This document shows, one piece after another, positions 18,821 to 27,354 of a stretch of DNA of 64,000 nucleotides. The position numbers and the translations under genes are program-made. Each line of letters starts with the position of its first letter. Positions within the stretch are counted from its first letter, which is position 1. Origin of the DNA: Bacteroidales bacterium (GTDB lineage: Bacteria > Bacteroidota > Bacteroidia > Bacteroidales > P3); NCBI GenBank assembly GCA_017960475.1, contig JAGCZH010000008.1, positions 1 to 64,000 of the forward strand. Reading direction: 5' to 3'. Below the pieces are notes generated by a model. That model had not been told where the DNA came from. It ran no database searches and saw nothing but the letters and a program-made list of their open reading frames with translations.

Positions 18821-19276
18821 CTACTGATTAAGCAATGACTTCACAATCTCAGACACGACACGGTTATCCGCCTTGCCAGCGAAACGCTTTGATGCCTGGC
18901 CCATAACTTTGCCCATATCTTTAGGCGAAGAGGCTCCAACCTCAGTAATTATAGACTTCAAAGCCTCTTCAATTTCCTCACGACTCATCTGTTTCGGAAG
19001 ATAACGTTCAATAATGGAGGCTTGGAACAGTTCCTCGTCGGCCAAGTCCTGACGGTTTTGCTGAACATATATATCGGCAGCCTCACGGCGCTGTTTGACA
19101 AGCTTTTGGAGCATTGTTATCTGTGCTGACTCGCTAATCTCTCCGTTGACAGAATCCTTGCCTGTCTTTAAAAGCAAGATGGCTGATTTTATTGCGCGAA
19201 GCGACTCTAAAACATCCTTTTCCTTATTAAGCATTGCCTGCTTAATGTCGTTGTTGATTTGTGTTTCAAGATTCAT
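18821..19276 (-). CDS. GatB/YqeY domain-containing protein
   Basis: A 151-residue YqeY-like protein. The motifs SLRAIKSAILLLKT, ERYLPKQMSREEIEEAL and SPKDMGKVMGQASKRFAGKAD are family hallmarks. The fold is shared with the tail domain of the GatB subunit of tRNA amidotransferase, which binds tRNA, but free-standing YqeY has no settled role. It is the first gene of the leftward regulatory cluster. Confidence 0.92.
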   Translation of the reverse strand: MNLETQINNDIKQAMLNKEKDVLESLRAIKSAILLLKTGKDSVNGEISESAQITMLQKLVKQRREAADIYVQQNRQDLADEELFQASIIERYLPKQMSREEIEEALKSIITEVGASSPKDMGKVMGQASKRFAGKADNRVVSEIVKSLLNQ

Positions 19277-19303
19277 GATATATAAGGGTTTAAAGGGTAT
19301 TTC

Positions 19304-19404
19304 GAATTTTGAATTTTGAATTTTGAATTTTCACAGGTCACAAATTTTCAATTTTCAACTTTCCCAGGTCACTGGTCACAGGTACACAGGTCACTAATTT
19401 TCAG
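19304..19404. repeat. Low-complexity tandem repeats
   Basis: Four perfect GAATTTT units (19304-19331), then several CAGGTCAC-like words separated by TTTTCAA stretches. The region is non-coding, between the YqeY gene and tRNA-Phe. Similar AATTC/GAATT-rich DNA precedes tRNA-Gln at 33155-33205. Confidence 0.8.
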
Positions 19405-19495
19405 GTTTAGAGGGTTTGAAATAGTACAAGCTACTGTGGAGCGCGTAGAGCTGATTTTTGCGTGGAGTGTAAGCATAATTAGGCTAAAAGGAAAA

Positions 19496-19517
19496 GGGAA
19501 GTACTTGCGTACTTCCC
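19496..19517 (-). terminator. tRNA-Phe terminator
   Basis: Perfect 9-bp stem GGGAAGTAC/GTACTTCCC with a 4-nt loop. On the minus strand it is followed by TTTTCCTTTT, 10 nt after the tRNA 3' end. Confidence 0.8.
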
Positions 19518-19526
19518 TACCTTTTG

Positions 19527-19599
19527 TGGCATCGACTGGAATTGAACCAGTGACACAAGGATTTTCAGTCCTCGGCTCTACCAACTGAGCTACGACGCC
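19527..19599 (-). tRNA. tRNA-Phe (GAA)
   Basis: A 73-nt cloverleaf on the minus strand. The acceptor stem is GGCGTCG/CGATGCC with one G-U pair, the D stem is GCTC/GAGC and the anticodon loop is CTGAAAA (anticodon GAA). The T arm is ACTGG-TTCAATT-CCAGT with discriminator A. CCA is not encoded. Confidence 0.97.
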
Positions 19600-19625
19600 A
19601 TCATTTCATTTTCTGAAATCGATTG

Positions 19626-19656
19626 CAAAAGTACAACTTTTTCCATAACTGACAAA
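19626..19656 (-). promoter_or_regulatory. tRNA-Phe promoter
   Basis: Minus strand TTTG (19656-19653), 19-bp spacer, TACTTTTG (19633-19626): a full Bacteroidota sigma-A consensus 27 bp before the tRNA. Confidence 0.8.
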
Positions 19657-19765
19657 ATATTTTTTTCAAAGAACGAGATTATTAAAAATATACAATCAGA
19701 TTGTCAGCAATATATATAAAATATTTTTTTGTTTTTTTCGACAAGCATCAAACTTGAGAAAAGAA

Positions 19766-20449
19766 TTATTCTTCTTTTATTTCATCGGTAATCGAAGAAT
19801 TTTGGCTCTCTTCAGTCACGTTTTTCTTATCAGATGGACTAATAAAAAGTTGGTCAATGATAAGGAGTGCCACACCAGTGCATACCGCAGCGTCGGCGAT
19901 ATTGAAGATTGCGTTGAAGAACTCGGCATCATTGCCTCCTACCCATGGCACCCAATCAGGCCACACCCAATGACATATGGGGAAATAAAGCATATCCACA
20001 ACCTTGCCGAAAAAGAGAGGGGCATAGCCTCCACCATCAGGAAACATAGTAGCCACTGTCATGCGTGTACTCTCGCCAAAAACAATGCCATAAAAACAGC
20101 TGTCAATCAAATTGCCCACAGCACCCACAAAGATAAGCGAGACACTGACAATCATGGAATAGCGTGTATCCCGTTTAATCTGTTTGACAAGCAGGATCAT
20201 GATGAAAACGGAGGCAAGCAGGCGGAACAGGGAGAGGCATAATTTACCTATTTTGTCACCAAAAGAGACACCGAAAGCAATACCTTCGTTTTCCACAAAA
20301 TAGAGTTTGAACCAGCTACCGAAGATGTCAACGCCATCGCCGAGGGCGAAAGTCGTCTTTATCCATATCTTCAATGCCTGGTCAGCAAGAAGTAGTATGA
20401 GAATGATGCCAAAGCAGATATAATATTTATTTCGAATGGATTTGTTCAT
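19766..20449 (-). CDS. lspA: Lipoprotein signal peptidase (signal peptidase II)
   Basis: Inner-membrane aspartyl protease that removes signal peptides from lipidated prolipoproteins. The catalytic aspartates are visible: D116 in GNLIDSCFYG and D186 in FNIADAA. Four transmembrane segments are evident, plus the NEGIAFG motif. At 227 residues it is longer than the ~165 of E. coli because of a ~40-residue Trp/Pro-rich periplasmic insertion (about 125-175) and an acidic C-terminal tail; the long form is usual in Bacteroidota. ATG 20449 is chosen over a TTG two codons upstream. The many lipoproteins in this window are its substrates. Confidence 0.95.
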   Translation of the reverse strand: MNKSIRNKYYICFGIILILLLADQALKIWIKTTFALGDGVDIFGSWFKLYFVENEGIAFGVSFGDKIGKLCLSLFRLLASVFIMILLVKQIKRDTRYSMIVSVSLIFVGAVGNLIDSCFYGIVFGESTRMTVATMFPDGGGYAPLFFGKVVDMLYFPICHWVWPDWVPWVGGNDAEFFNAIFNIADAAVCTGVALLIIDQLFISPSDKKNVTEESQNSSITDEIKEE

Positions 20450-20589
20450 AATCAAGTTTTAAAAGCACTAGGATAATCGCTATTATTGTAATAAGAATCT
20501 GTCTCCAAACAGTTGAGGACATCCACTTTATTATATATCAGTCACTAACAAAGTCATCACTGTTCAGAAACGGAATACAAAGTTACAAA

Positions 20590-21153
20590 TTATTTTCTAT
20601 TCTCACACTGTTGGCATAGTTCGTCATACCACTGCTGCCCGAAACGGCGCACCAGAGGGTTGCGAAGATACTTATACAAAGGGATCCCCGCACTCCTACC
20701 CTTAGCCAAAGCGCATTTACATATATCCCATTGGTGATAATTGACAGCTTTGAACTCACCATAATCCTCAATACGGAGAGGATACAGATGGCAGGAGATG
20801 GGTTTTTGAAAGTCTATAGCGCCATCAAGCCAGGCCTTTTCTATGGCACATAGAGTAAGTCCGTTCTCTTGGATAGCATAGGCACACTCACGGTTGTTGA
20901 CAAGCGGTGTGCACGGTTGTTTATCGACATCAAGCGAAGAGACACCCTCGCTGTCAACAACGGCGACGCCTTCATCGCACATATATGACTTCACTACAGG
21001 GTAAATTCGTTCAAGGACAGGAATCTCATCTTTGTCGAGTGGTGCGCCACAATCGCCATCAACGCAGCAGGCTCCTTTGCATTGAGCAAGGTCGCATGAG
21101 AAACACACATCGACAATATTGTCGGATATTATACAGTCATCAACTATGAGCAT
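20590..21153 (-). CDS. DUF3109 family cysteine-rich protein
   Basis: A 187-residue cytoplasmic protein with a cysteine cluster in the first third (CFSCDLAQCKGACCVDGDC). Further cysteines occur in CTPLVNNRECAY, ISCHLYPLR, WDICKCA and ELCQQC. The pattern matches the DUF3109/YkgJ-like Zn- or Fe-S-binding families common in Bacteroidota, but function is unknown. It begins 40 bp after the S8-type peptidase gene on the same strand. Confidence 0.85.
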   Translation of the reverse strand: MLIVDDCIISDNIVDVCFSCDLAQCKGACCVDGDCGAPLDKDEIPVLERIYPVVKSYMCDEGVAVVDSEGVSSLDVDKQPCTPLVNNRECAYAIQENGLTLCAIEKAWLDGAIDFQKPISCHLYPLRIEDYGEFKAVNYHQWDICKCALAKGRSAGIPLYKYLRNPLVRRFGQQWYDELCQQCENRK

Positions 21154-21193
21154 TACAATGAATGAATTCTAATATACTTACCGAATAAAAACA

Positions 21194-22828
21194 TTAATAA
21201 TCTGATGATTCTTTAACCAAACACACCGAGAATCTGCAACATTTACCATCATCCATCATGTTGGTGCCATGGGTTCCGAAATTTATACACCACGCAAAGA
21301 ATTCATCACTGGAGGCAGAAGTCCAAATTTGGCCACCATCGTCATTCTGATCGAAAAAGTCATTACAATCGTAATAGCCGAGACCGAAAGGTAGAGTTAA
21401 TGTATTGCCGTTAGGTCCTGTGAGCACACAGCCGTAATTAGTAATGGTCGCTGTACAATTATTTACAAGTTCACGGGCCTGCTCAACAGTGGGCAATTCG
21501 TCGCCAAACCTATCTTTTGCTCCCAAATAGTCGAAAGACCCTGGTTCAAATCTCTCTTTCCATAGAGTTCCACTGGGAAGACCGAGATCAACATAACCTT
21601 TCACCTCTGGCTTTTCTGGTATCGAAGGCTGTTCTACTTTAGCTTTGCCCCCCATCAACGCCTCAAGTTCCGAGTATACCAACAGGTGATTTTTATTCTT
21701 ACGAGTGGCCTGTTTAGCCAATTCAAGAGCCTTCAAAGCTGTAATGTCATAATCATTAATAAGCTTGGAGAGGAATCCCGCGACCCTTGGCGACGAGAAA
21801 GAGGTGCCGTGCATCATAGTACTATTAAAACGCAAATCGCTGATATCGGTCATAGATACAGCCTGGTTATAAGAACCCTCGCTCATCTCATTGGAGTAGG
21901 ACGGATCATTGTCATCCTTGGCAGCGACCAACAGAAAATGTCTGTTAAAAATCTTTTTCTCCTCACTGGACAGTGATTTAAGCAGAGGTTTCATGATGTC
22001 AACATCAAATTTTTTAACACCTTCGTTGCCGAGAGACTTCACTATGACAAAGTCTTTTTTGTCGTAATTACTCACCAAGGCGATAAGCTCTTTGATTCCA
22101 TTTATATATGATTGGACATAATCACTGCGAACCTCATTCGGCGCATCATTCCATAACCCATAATAGCCGCCTCTGAAGCCACAACCAAAAGACATATTTA
22201 TTACAGGGCTCCGTTTTTTGTTGGCTTTTTCCAAAATAGGTATGAGTTTCTCCTCCACCAAAGCACTCATAATATAGCCACCGTCAGGAATACCGACATT
22301 AACAAGGTCAATAGAGAGGTCCCCACCTCCTTGTTTATACGAATAGTCGACCATCTCGCCATGCGACGCGGAAACATCCTCATATATATACCTAAAGTTA
22401 TCAAGGACAACTGGTTTTGCCATGCTGACCTTGGATACAGCATTGGGGTAAATGAAGATAGTCGACGACTCTCGCTGTACTTTTTGCATGAAGTCACCTT
22501 CTGTGCCGGCAGCTACAGAAGCAATATAGTAGCGATTTTTCGGTCGTTGGGCTATGATTTTACCACCATGGTTTTTAATGATCTTGGTGGCTTCCCTGTG
22601 GCTCGTTTTATTGTTGAAGATTACAATAACCTCACCAGGTATAGCGTCAACATTATAGGATACCCCTTCTTGAGAATATTCGACAGAAGCTGGCTGTTTA
22701 TCCGTCGAGTCATAATGTATGTTCTTGGGGACAAGAAGAAATATCGCTCCAAAAAACAATACAGCCGCCAGAGAAGCGATGATGGCGTAATAAAAGCCTT
22801 TGGGTCTATCGTTTTTTGTTGGCTTCAT
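21194..22828 (-). CDS. Membrane-anchored subtilisin-like (S8) peptidase with C-terminal YVDLGLPSGTLW domain
   Basis: A 544-residue protein. Residues 12-33 form a transmembrane anchor, so the rest is extracytoplasmic. Residues 62-134 resemble an I9-type propeptide (AIPGEVIVIFNNK). The peptidase domain shows a likely catalytic triad: D143 (VVLDNF), H156 (SHGEMV) and S343 (HGTSFSSPRVAG), with oxyanion N268 (SLGNEG) and INMSFGCGF. The spacing between Asp and His is short, so activity is probable but not certain. After a Pro-rich linker (400-410) comes GYVDLGLPSGTLW (411-423), the hallmark of a secreted paralogous domain widespread in Bacteroidales and Fibrobacter. The cleavage target is unknown. 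It follows the dehydrogenase gene after 18 bp. Confidence 0.8.
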   Translation of the reverse strand: MKPTKNDRPKGFYYAIIASLAAVLFFGAIFLLVPKNIHYDSTDKQPASVEYSQEGVSYNVDAIPGEVIVIFNNKTSHREATKIIKNHGGKIIAQRPKNRYYIASVAAGTEGDFMQKVQRESSTIFIYPNAVSKVSMAKPVVLDNFRYIYEDVSASHGEMVDYSYKQGGGDLSIDLVNVGIPDGGYIMSALVEEKLIPILEKANKKRSPVINMSFGCGFRGGYYGLWNDAPNEVRSDYVQSYINGIKELIALVSNYDKKDFVIVKSLGNEGVKKFDVDIMKPLLKSLSSEEKKIFNRHFLLVAAKDDNDPSYSNEMSEGSYNQAVSMTDISDLRFNSTMMHGTSFSSPRVAGFLSKLINDYDITALKALELAKQATRKNKNHLLVYSELEALMGGKAKVEQPSIPEKPEVKGYVDLGLPSGTLWKERFEPGSFDYLGAKDRFGDELPTVEQARELVNNCTATITNYGCVLTGPNGNTLTLPFGLGYYDCNDFFDQNDDGGQIWTSASSDEFFAWCINFGTHGTNMMDDGKCCRFSVCLVKESSDY

Positions 22829-22846
22829 AAAAGTAGTATTAATATG

Positions 22847-23788
22847 TTATTGCAATACGTTGATTATCTTTTCAGCCAAGACTGCGGCGAGTTTATATTT
22901 CGATTCCACTGTCCAACCAGCCACATGGGGGGTCATCACCGTAAGCGGCGAGCCAAGGAGATAACGGAAATCGTCAGGTTGCGACTCGACATCTATGCCG
23001 TCTTTTGTCATATCCTCATATTCAATGACATCGAGAGCGGCGCCCAACACCTTACCCGATTGCATTGCCGCAGCCAAGTCTGTTGTTTTCACCACAGCCC
23101 CACGGGAGGTATTGATAAGGTAGAAAGGATGGTCAAAAGCAGCGATGAAAGTGGAATCAACCATATAATGAGTCTCCTCGGTCAGAGGAACATGAAGGCT
23201 CACCACATCGGCGCAACGCTGCAGTTCTGACAGCGACACCTCTTTGACATAGGAGGGAGCATAACCTGAGGGCTTATATTTGTCGTATGCCACAATCTGG
23301 CACTCAAAACCTTGCAGTCGCTGGGCAAACGCACCGCCCATATTGCCAAAACCGATAATGCCTATAGTTCTACCTTTTACTTCGAGGCCACGATTGCCTT
23401 CGCGTCTCCAAAGACCTTGACGAACCTCCTTGTCCGCTACAGCTATTTTGTCGAAGAGAGCGAGCAGAAGCCCCAACGCATGTTCCCCAACGGCGTCACG
23501 ATTGCCTTCAGGAGAGTTAAGACAGCGGATGCCAACGCTTTCAGCATAGTCGACATCGATAGTCTCCATACCAGCGCCGACACGCCCAATACACTTCAGA
23601 TGGCGTGCGTGATCTATAAAATTGCGGTCGATATTGATTTTACTACGCACGACAATCGCATCGTATTGTTTCGTCTCCTCAAGCAGCGAGTCGTAAGTGC
23701 ATTCGGTCCATACACGGCACTGATGACCGGCGGATTCAAGCTTTTCGACAAGGACAGGATGGGTTCTATCTGTTATGAGGACTCTCAT
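22847..23788 (-). CDS. D-isomer-specific 2-hydroxyacid dehydrogenase (phosphoglycerate dehydrogenase-like)
   Basis: A 313-residue NAD-dependent oxidoreductase. The Rossmann motif is GIIGFGNMGGAFAQ (about 143-156). Catalytic residues are Arg in NTSRGAVV, Glu in ALDVIEYE and His in TPHVAGWT. The similarity is to SerA without the ACT regulatory domain, but serine biosynthesis is not proven; other 2-hydroxy acids are possible. Its ATG overlaps the stop of the DUF4249 gene in an ATGA arrangement, so translation is coupled, an odd partner for an uptake lipoprotein. Confidence 0.9.
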   Translation of the reverse strand: MRVLITDRTHPVLVEKLESAGHQCRVWTECTYDSLLEETKQYDAIVVRSKINIDRNFIDHARHLKCIGRVGAGMETIDVDYAESVGIRCLNSPEGNRDAVGEHALGLLLALFDKIAVADKEVRQGLWRREGNRGLEVKGRTIGIIGFGNMGGAFAQRLQGFECQIVAYDKYKPSGYAPSYVKEVSLSELQRCADVVSLHVPLTEETHYMVDSTFIAAFDHPFYLINTSRGAVVKTTDLAAAMQSGKVLGAALDVIEYEDMTKDGIDVESQPDDFRYLLGSPLTVMTPHVAGWTVESKYKLAAVLAEKIINVLQ

Positions 23789-24849
23789 TTCTTCTTCTTT
23801 TTATAGTAGTAGTTATCAGAGTTATTATGATTAAAATGTTCGAAACGTGGCGCCGGAAGAGACAGTTTCCTCAAACTTGAGGCTCCAAAAATACCTATAC
23901 CGCCATCGATGTTGCAATGCACCTGCACAGGCTCACTGAAGAATATATCCGCCTCCGACTGACGCTGGGTCGTCATGGTGTAGAGATATAGGTCGCGAGA
24001 GAGGGAGCGCACAAACAGACGCACAGGTATTTTCGAATAGTCAAGCTTATTATATCCGTAACTGTCGCCAGCCCATTGGCTGAACTCGATAGTGAACTCA
24101 TGTTCTCCACTTTGGAACATCTCATTGCTGAACGCCATGTTGTCGCCATAGAAACTGCTGCTGGCTTCACCATCAATGAGATTTTCAATATCTGAGGTGT
24201 TGACAACAGGGTCGTTGCATTCAAAAAAGATATATGTGAACGATGCCTCGTTGGTATCCCAGCTAAAATTGGCAGTATCATTTTCGTCAAGAACGTTCGA
24301 CATTGATGCCATCACCGAGAAAAACTGTTTAGGTAATGTGCTTCTAATCCTGAATTTTATTCGATAATAGTAGTTCTCTCTCACCCATGTGCTGTCCCAC
24401 TCCCGAAAATAACAATCATTTGTGTCGATAACGAAATCTGTCACCTCCACCTGCGGCATTACCGGCATCTTTGTTGCCGCAGAGACAGTATGGTCAAATC
24501 CAGGCACCACAGCCGATACTCGCATACTGTCGCCGGGCTGAGGGACGACAGAGAAAACGTATTTGTTGTAATTCTGACTGGCGGGATTATTGTCGAAGAC
24601 ACCAACATAGGTGTTCCCGTTGACATCGAGGGTTACAGAGGCATCGCCTATGGCTGATGGATAGTTGTCCTCGTCGAGAAAGAAACGGCTTCGCGATATA
24701 TACACACACACCACCGAATCCCCGCTGTCGGGTTTGGAGATAAGAACAGGATAGGGATTGATCTCACCAGGGTCGAAATCAAGCACTTCTTGGCAGGAGC
24801 AGAAAATGACTCCAAGCAAAGAAAAGAGGATATATTTCAAAATTCGCAT
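23785..24849 (-). CDS. DUF4249 family lipoprotein
   Basis: A 354-residue lipoprotein with lipobox VIFCSC (lipid-modified C19). The conserved start QEVLDFD and the pattern with VYISRSRFF, ASVTLDVNG and AATKMPVMPQV fit DUF4249. Genes of this family are usually next to a TonB-dependent receptor, as here (70-bp gap upstream). By analogy with SusD-type partners it is inferred to be a surface-exposed accessory of the receptor; the ligand is unknown. The C-terminus ends in a Lys-rich tail (YYYKKKKK). Confidence 0.85.
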   Translation of the reverse strand: MRILKYILFSLLGVIFCSCQEVLDFDPGEINPYPVLISKPDSGDSVVCVYISRSRFFLDEDNYPSAIGDASVTLDVNGNTYVGVFDNNPASQNYNKYVFSVVPQPGDSMRVSAVVPGFDHTVSAATKMPVMPQVEVTDFVIDTNDCYFREWDSTWVRENYYYRIKFRIRSTLPKQFFSVMASMSNVLDENDTANFSWDTNEASFTYIFFECNDPVVNTSDIENLIDGEASSSFYGDNMAFSNEMFQSGEHEFTIEFSQWAGDSYGYNKLDYSKIPVRLFVRSLSRDLYLYTMTTQRQSEADIFFSEPVQVHCNIDGGIGIFGASSLRKLSLPAPRFEHFNHNNSDNYYYKKKKK

Positions 24850-24919
24850 AATCTATTGACAGAAAATGGGGTTAAAGTTTTTATTATCAGCATCGGCAAT
24901 CTTTTCAGATCATTTGTCG

Positions 24920-27316
24920 TCAAAACTTGAAACTATATGAAACCGATGGTATTATTGGGAACAAAGAGACTTTCATCAGAGCCGACGGGTAGTGCTGGCC
25001 GTTGTAGTAGTAATGGTGTCCGTAGCTCTTGTAAACCATAAATGGGTTTTTACGGTTGTAGAGATTGTATACACTGAGGCTCCATGTACGCACTCCATGT
25101 TTCTTTTGCTTGTGGAAATTGACACCGACATCGAGGCGGTGGTATGGTGGCATACGGAAATTGTTGCGGTTCTCGACATAAGAGACAACTCCTACCCCCT
25201 CATTGTCGACGAACTCCTGCATAGCCAGAGTTGCCACGTTGCCTGATGAGAATACCCATGCCGCGCTGCAATCGAATTCCTTGTTAGGCTTGTAACTGAC
25301 CATAATAGACAGATCGTGGCGACGGTCATATTTGGCTGGAAAAGGTTTTCCCTCGTTGATTGTCTGACCCTCACGATCAAACTGACGCATTGTGCGACTC
25401 CAAGTGTAGCCAATCCATCCGGTGATGTCGCCAACAGTACGCTGAGCCAGCAATTCCAATCCATACGACCATCCGTCGCCCATACACACCTTGTCCTCCC
25501 ACCCCTCGGAAGAGCCAAAGAAACTAGCACCGTCCTTGTACTCAATCATATTGTTCATACGCTTATAGTAGCCCTCAGCCGACAGTTCAGCAATACCCGA
25601 CCAGTTGTAGAATACCCCTGCCGCCACCTGATGGGCATACATAGGCTCTATACGCGCGGTGACCGGCACCCACAGGTCGGTAGGCAAACTTATTGAGCTG
25701 TTGGAAAGCTGGTGCATATACTGTGTCATAAATGAATATCCGGCTTTGAACGACAAATCCTCACTCAACATCCAACGGCCACTTAGACGAGGCTGCAACG
25801 AAGGATAGAATTTACTCTGCACGGCGAAACCAGTCACGTTGACACCAGCATTAATCTTGAAAGCATCGCTGATAGTCCAGTCGTCCTCAATAAACATTGT
25901 CATTTCATTGGCATGAACTATGCTCTGACCCAGCACAGTATCAAAAACAACATGGTTTGTGCCGTCATCCTCTTCCATCTTGTTGCCAGTGACATCAGGC
26001 TGGAAGATATGGTGCACCATGGCGGCTCCGAACTTCACAGTGTGGTCTGGATTGGGCTGGTAGTCAAAATCCACTTTTGCCGTGATGTCGCGTATACCCG
26101 ATTTATAAAACATCTCGGCGCTATAGAATGACGATGTGCCATCGCCGAAATAGTTTTCCTCAATAGTCATGTTTATGTCGTTGCGATAGCGAGTGAACGC
26201 ACCAGTGACATTCATGAATATTTTGGGTGTCAACTCGTAGTTCCAGCGCAACGACCCCACCAAGTTGCCCCAGTTGTATCCCAACTTCATGCTCTCATCC
26301 CACTGCCCGTAACCGTTGAATTTCACCTTGGCGTAAATCCTGTCATCACCAGAGTACCAGCTGCCTATGAGACGGCTTCGGTTGCTGAAACGATGTGTAA
26401 CCTTGGCATTGAGGTCATAGAAATAATAGCCGAAGTTGGTTCTCCCCTCACCTTCCGACACAGCAGCGCCCATAGCCATAATCATAGGCTGCATCAGCAG
26501 GTCGAAATAGGTTCGGCGATAGCTGACATTGAATGTGGTTTTGTCCTTCCACAATGGACCCTCGAGGTTGACTTTGGCGGCAATCACACCTATCGATGCG
26601 TTACCGTGCAACTTCTTGTCGTTGCCGTCATTGGTGGTGATGTCAAGCACACTTGACAGCCGTCCTCCAAAGTGGGCCGGGAAACTACCTTTGTAAAGCG
26701 TCACATTCTTTATGGCGTCGGCGTTGAAAGCCGAGAAGAAGCCTCCAAGATGGTTGACATTGTATAGGGGCACTCCATCCAAAAGGAAAAGGTTTTGGTC
26801 AGGGCCGCCACCGCGCACATAGATGCCCGACATTCCTTCTGTGCCGCTCTGCACTCCTGGCAGTAGTTGAAGAGCTTTAAGCACATCTGTCTCACCGAAA
26901 AGCACAGGAACAGATTTAATGTTCTCGACAGGTATGTCAATGGCACTCATCTGTGACGACTTGTGCGAACTTATACGATCGGCGGAAATAGTGACTGTCT
27001 TTAACTGAGAGCTGGACTCCAACGACACATTGACTTCCTTGTTGGCGTCAAGTTGAAAGGTGTCATAATAAGTCGCATAACCCACATACGAAACCCGAAG
27101 AATCACCTGCCCTTCCGGAATTGTCAGCGAATAGCGTCCCTGGGCATTGGTGAGTGCTCCTTTGCCTGACAACACATCATAAACCGTGGCGCTTATAAGC
27201 GTCTCGCCTGATGTCTTCGCGCGTATGGTTCCGCTAATAGTATGGTTCTGTGCCGATGCCGACAGAAACAACACCAGCATCGTTATCAATATCAAAAACT
27301 TACGATAAAAAAGCAT
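24920..27316 (-). CDS. TonB-dependent outer membrane receptor
   Basis: A 798-residue receptor. A signal peptide ends ASAQ near residue 23. A carboxypeptidase-regulatory-like domain (about 24-110, ISGTIRAKTSGETLISATV) is followed by the plug (VRGGGPDQNLFLLDGVPLYN, about 165-185) and a 22-strand-type barrel rich in aromatic alternations, ending SVSYSFKF with a C-terminal Phe. ATG 27316 is used rather than a TTG four codons upstream. Uptake is powered by TonB/ExbBD, which are not encoded here. The substrate is unknown. It is paired with the DUF4249 lipoprotein rather than a SusD. Confidence 0.95.
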   Translation of the reverse strand: MLFYRKFLILITMLVLFLSASAQNHTISGTIRAKTSGETLISATVYDVLSGKGALTNAQGRYSLTIPEGQVILRVSYVGYATYYDTFQLDANKEVNVSLESSSQLKTVTISADRISSHKSSQMSAIDIPVENIKSVPVLFGETDVLKALQLLPGVQSGTEGMSGIYVRGGGPDQNLFLLDGVPLYNVNHLGGFFSAFNADAIKNVTLYKGSFPAHFGGRLSSVLDITTNDGNDKKLHGNASIGVIAAKVNLEGPLWKDKTTFNVSYRRTYFDLLMQPMIMAMGAAVSEGEGRTNFGYYFYDLNAKVTHRFSNRSRLIGSWYSGDDRIYAKVKFNGYGQWDESMKLGYNWGNLVGSLRWNYELTPKIFMNVTGAFTRYRNDINMTIEENYFGDGTSSFYSAEMFYKSGIRDITAKVDFDYQPNPDHTVKFGAAMVHHIFQPDVTGNKMEEDDGTNHVVFDTVLGQSIVHANEMTMFIEDDWTISDAFKINAGVNVTGFAVQSKFYPSLQPRLSGRWMLSEDLSFKAGYSFMTQYMHQLSNSSISLPTDLWVPVTARIEPMYAHQVAAGVFYNWSGIAELSAEGYYKRMNNMIEYKDGASFFGSSEGWEDKVCMGDGWSYGLELLAQRTVGDITGWIGYTWSRTMRQFDREGQTINEGKPFPAKYDRRHDLSIMVSYKPNKEFDCSAAWVFSSGNVATLAMQEFVDNEGVGVVSYVENRNNFRMPPYHRLDVGVNFHKQKKHGVRTWSLSVYNLYNRKNPFMVYKSYGHHYYYNGQHYPSALMKVSLFPIIPSVSYSFKF

Positions 27317-27354
27317 ATCTGATTGCAAAGAATATCAATTTTTGGGGAATGTTT

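Noticed and set aside
19316-19588. 90-residue frame across the tRNA-Phe locus
   Set aside because: It runs through the tRNA gene and low-complexity repeats.
22331-23230. 299-residue plus-strand frame across the S8 peptidase/dehydrogenase junction
   Set aside because: Overlaps two well-supported minus-strand genes; composition is unlike protein.
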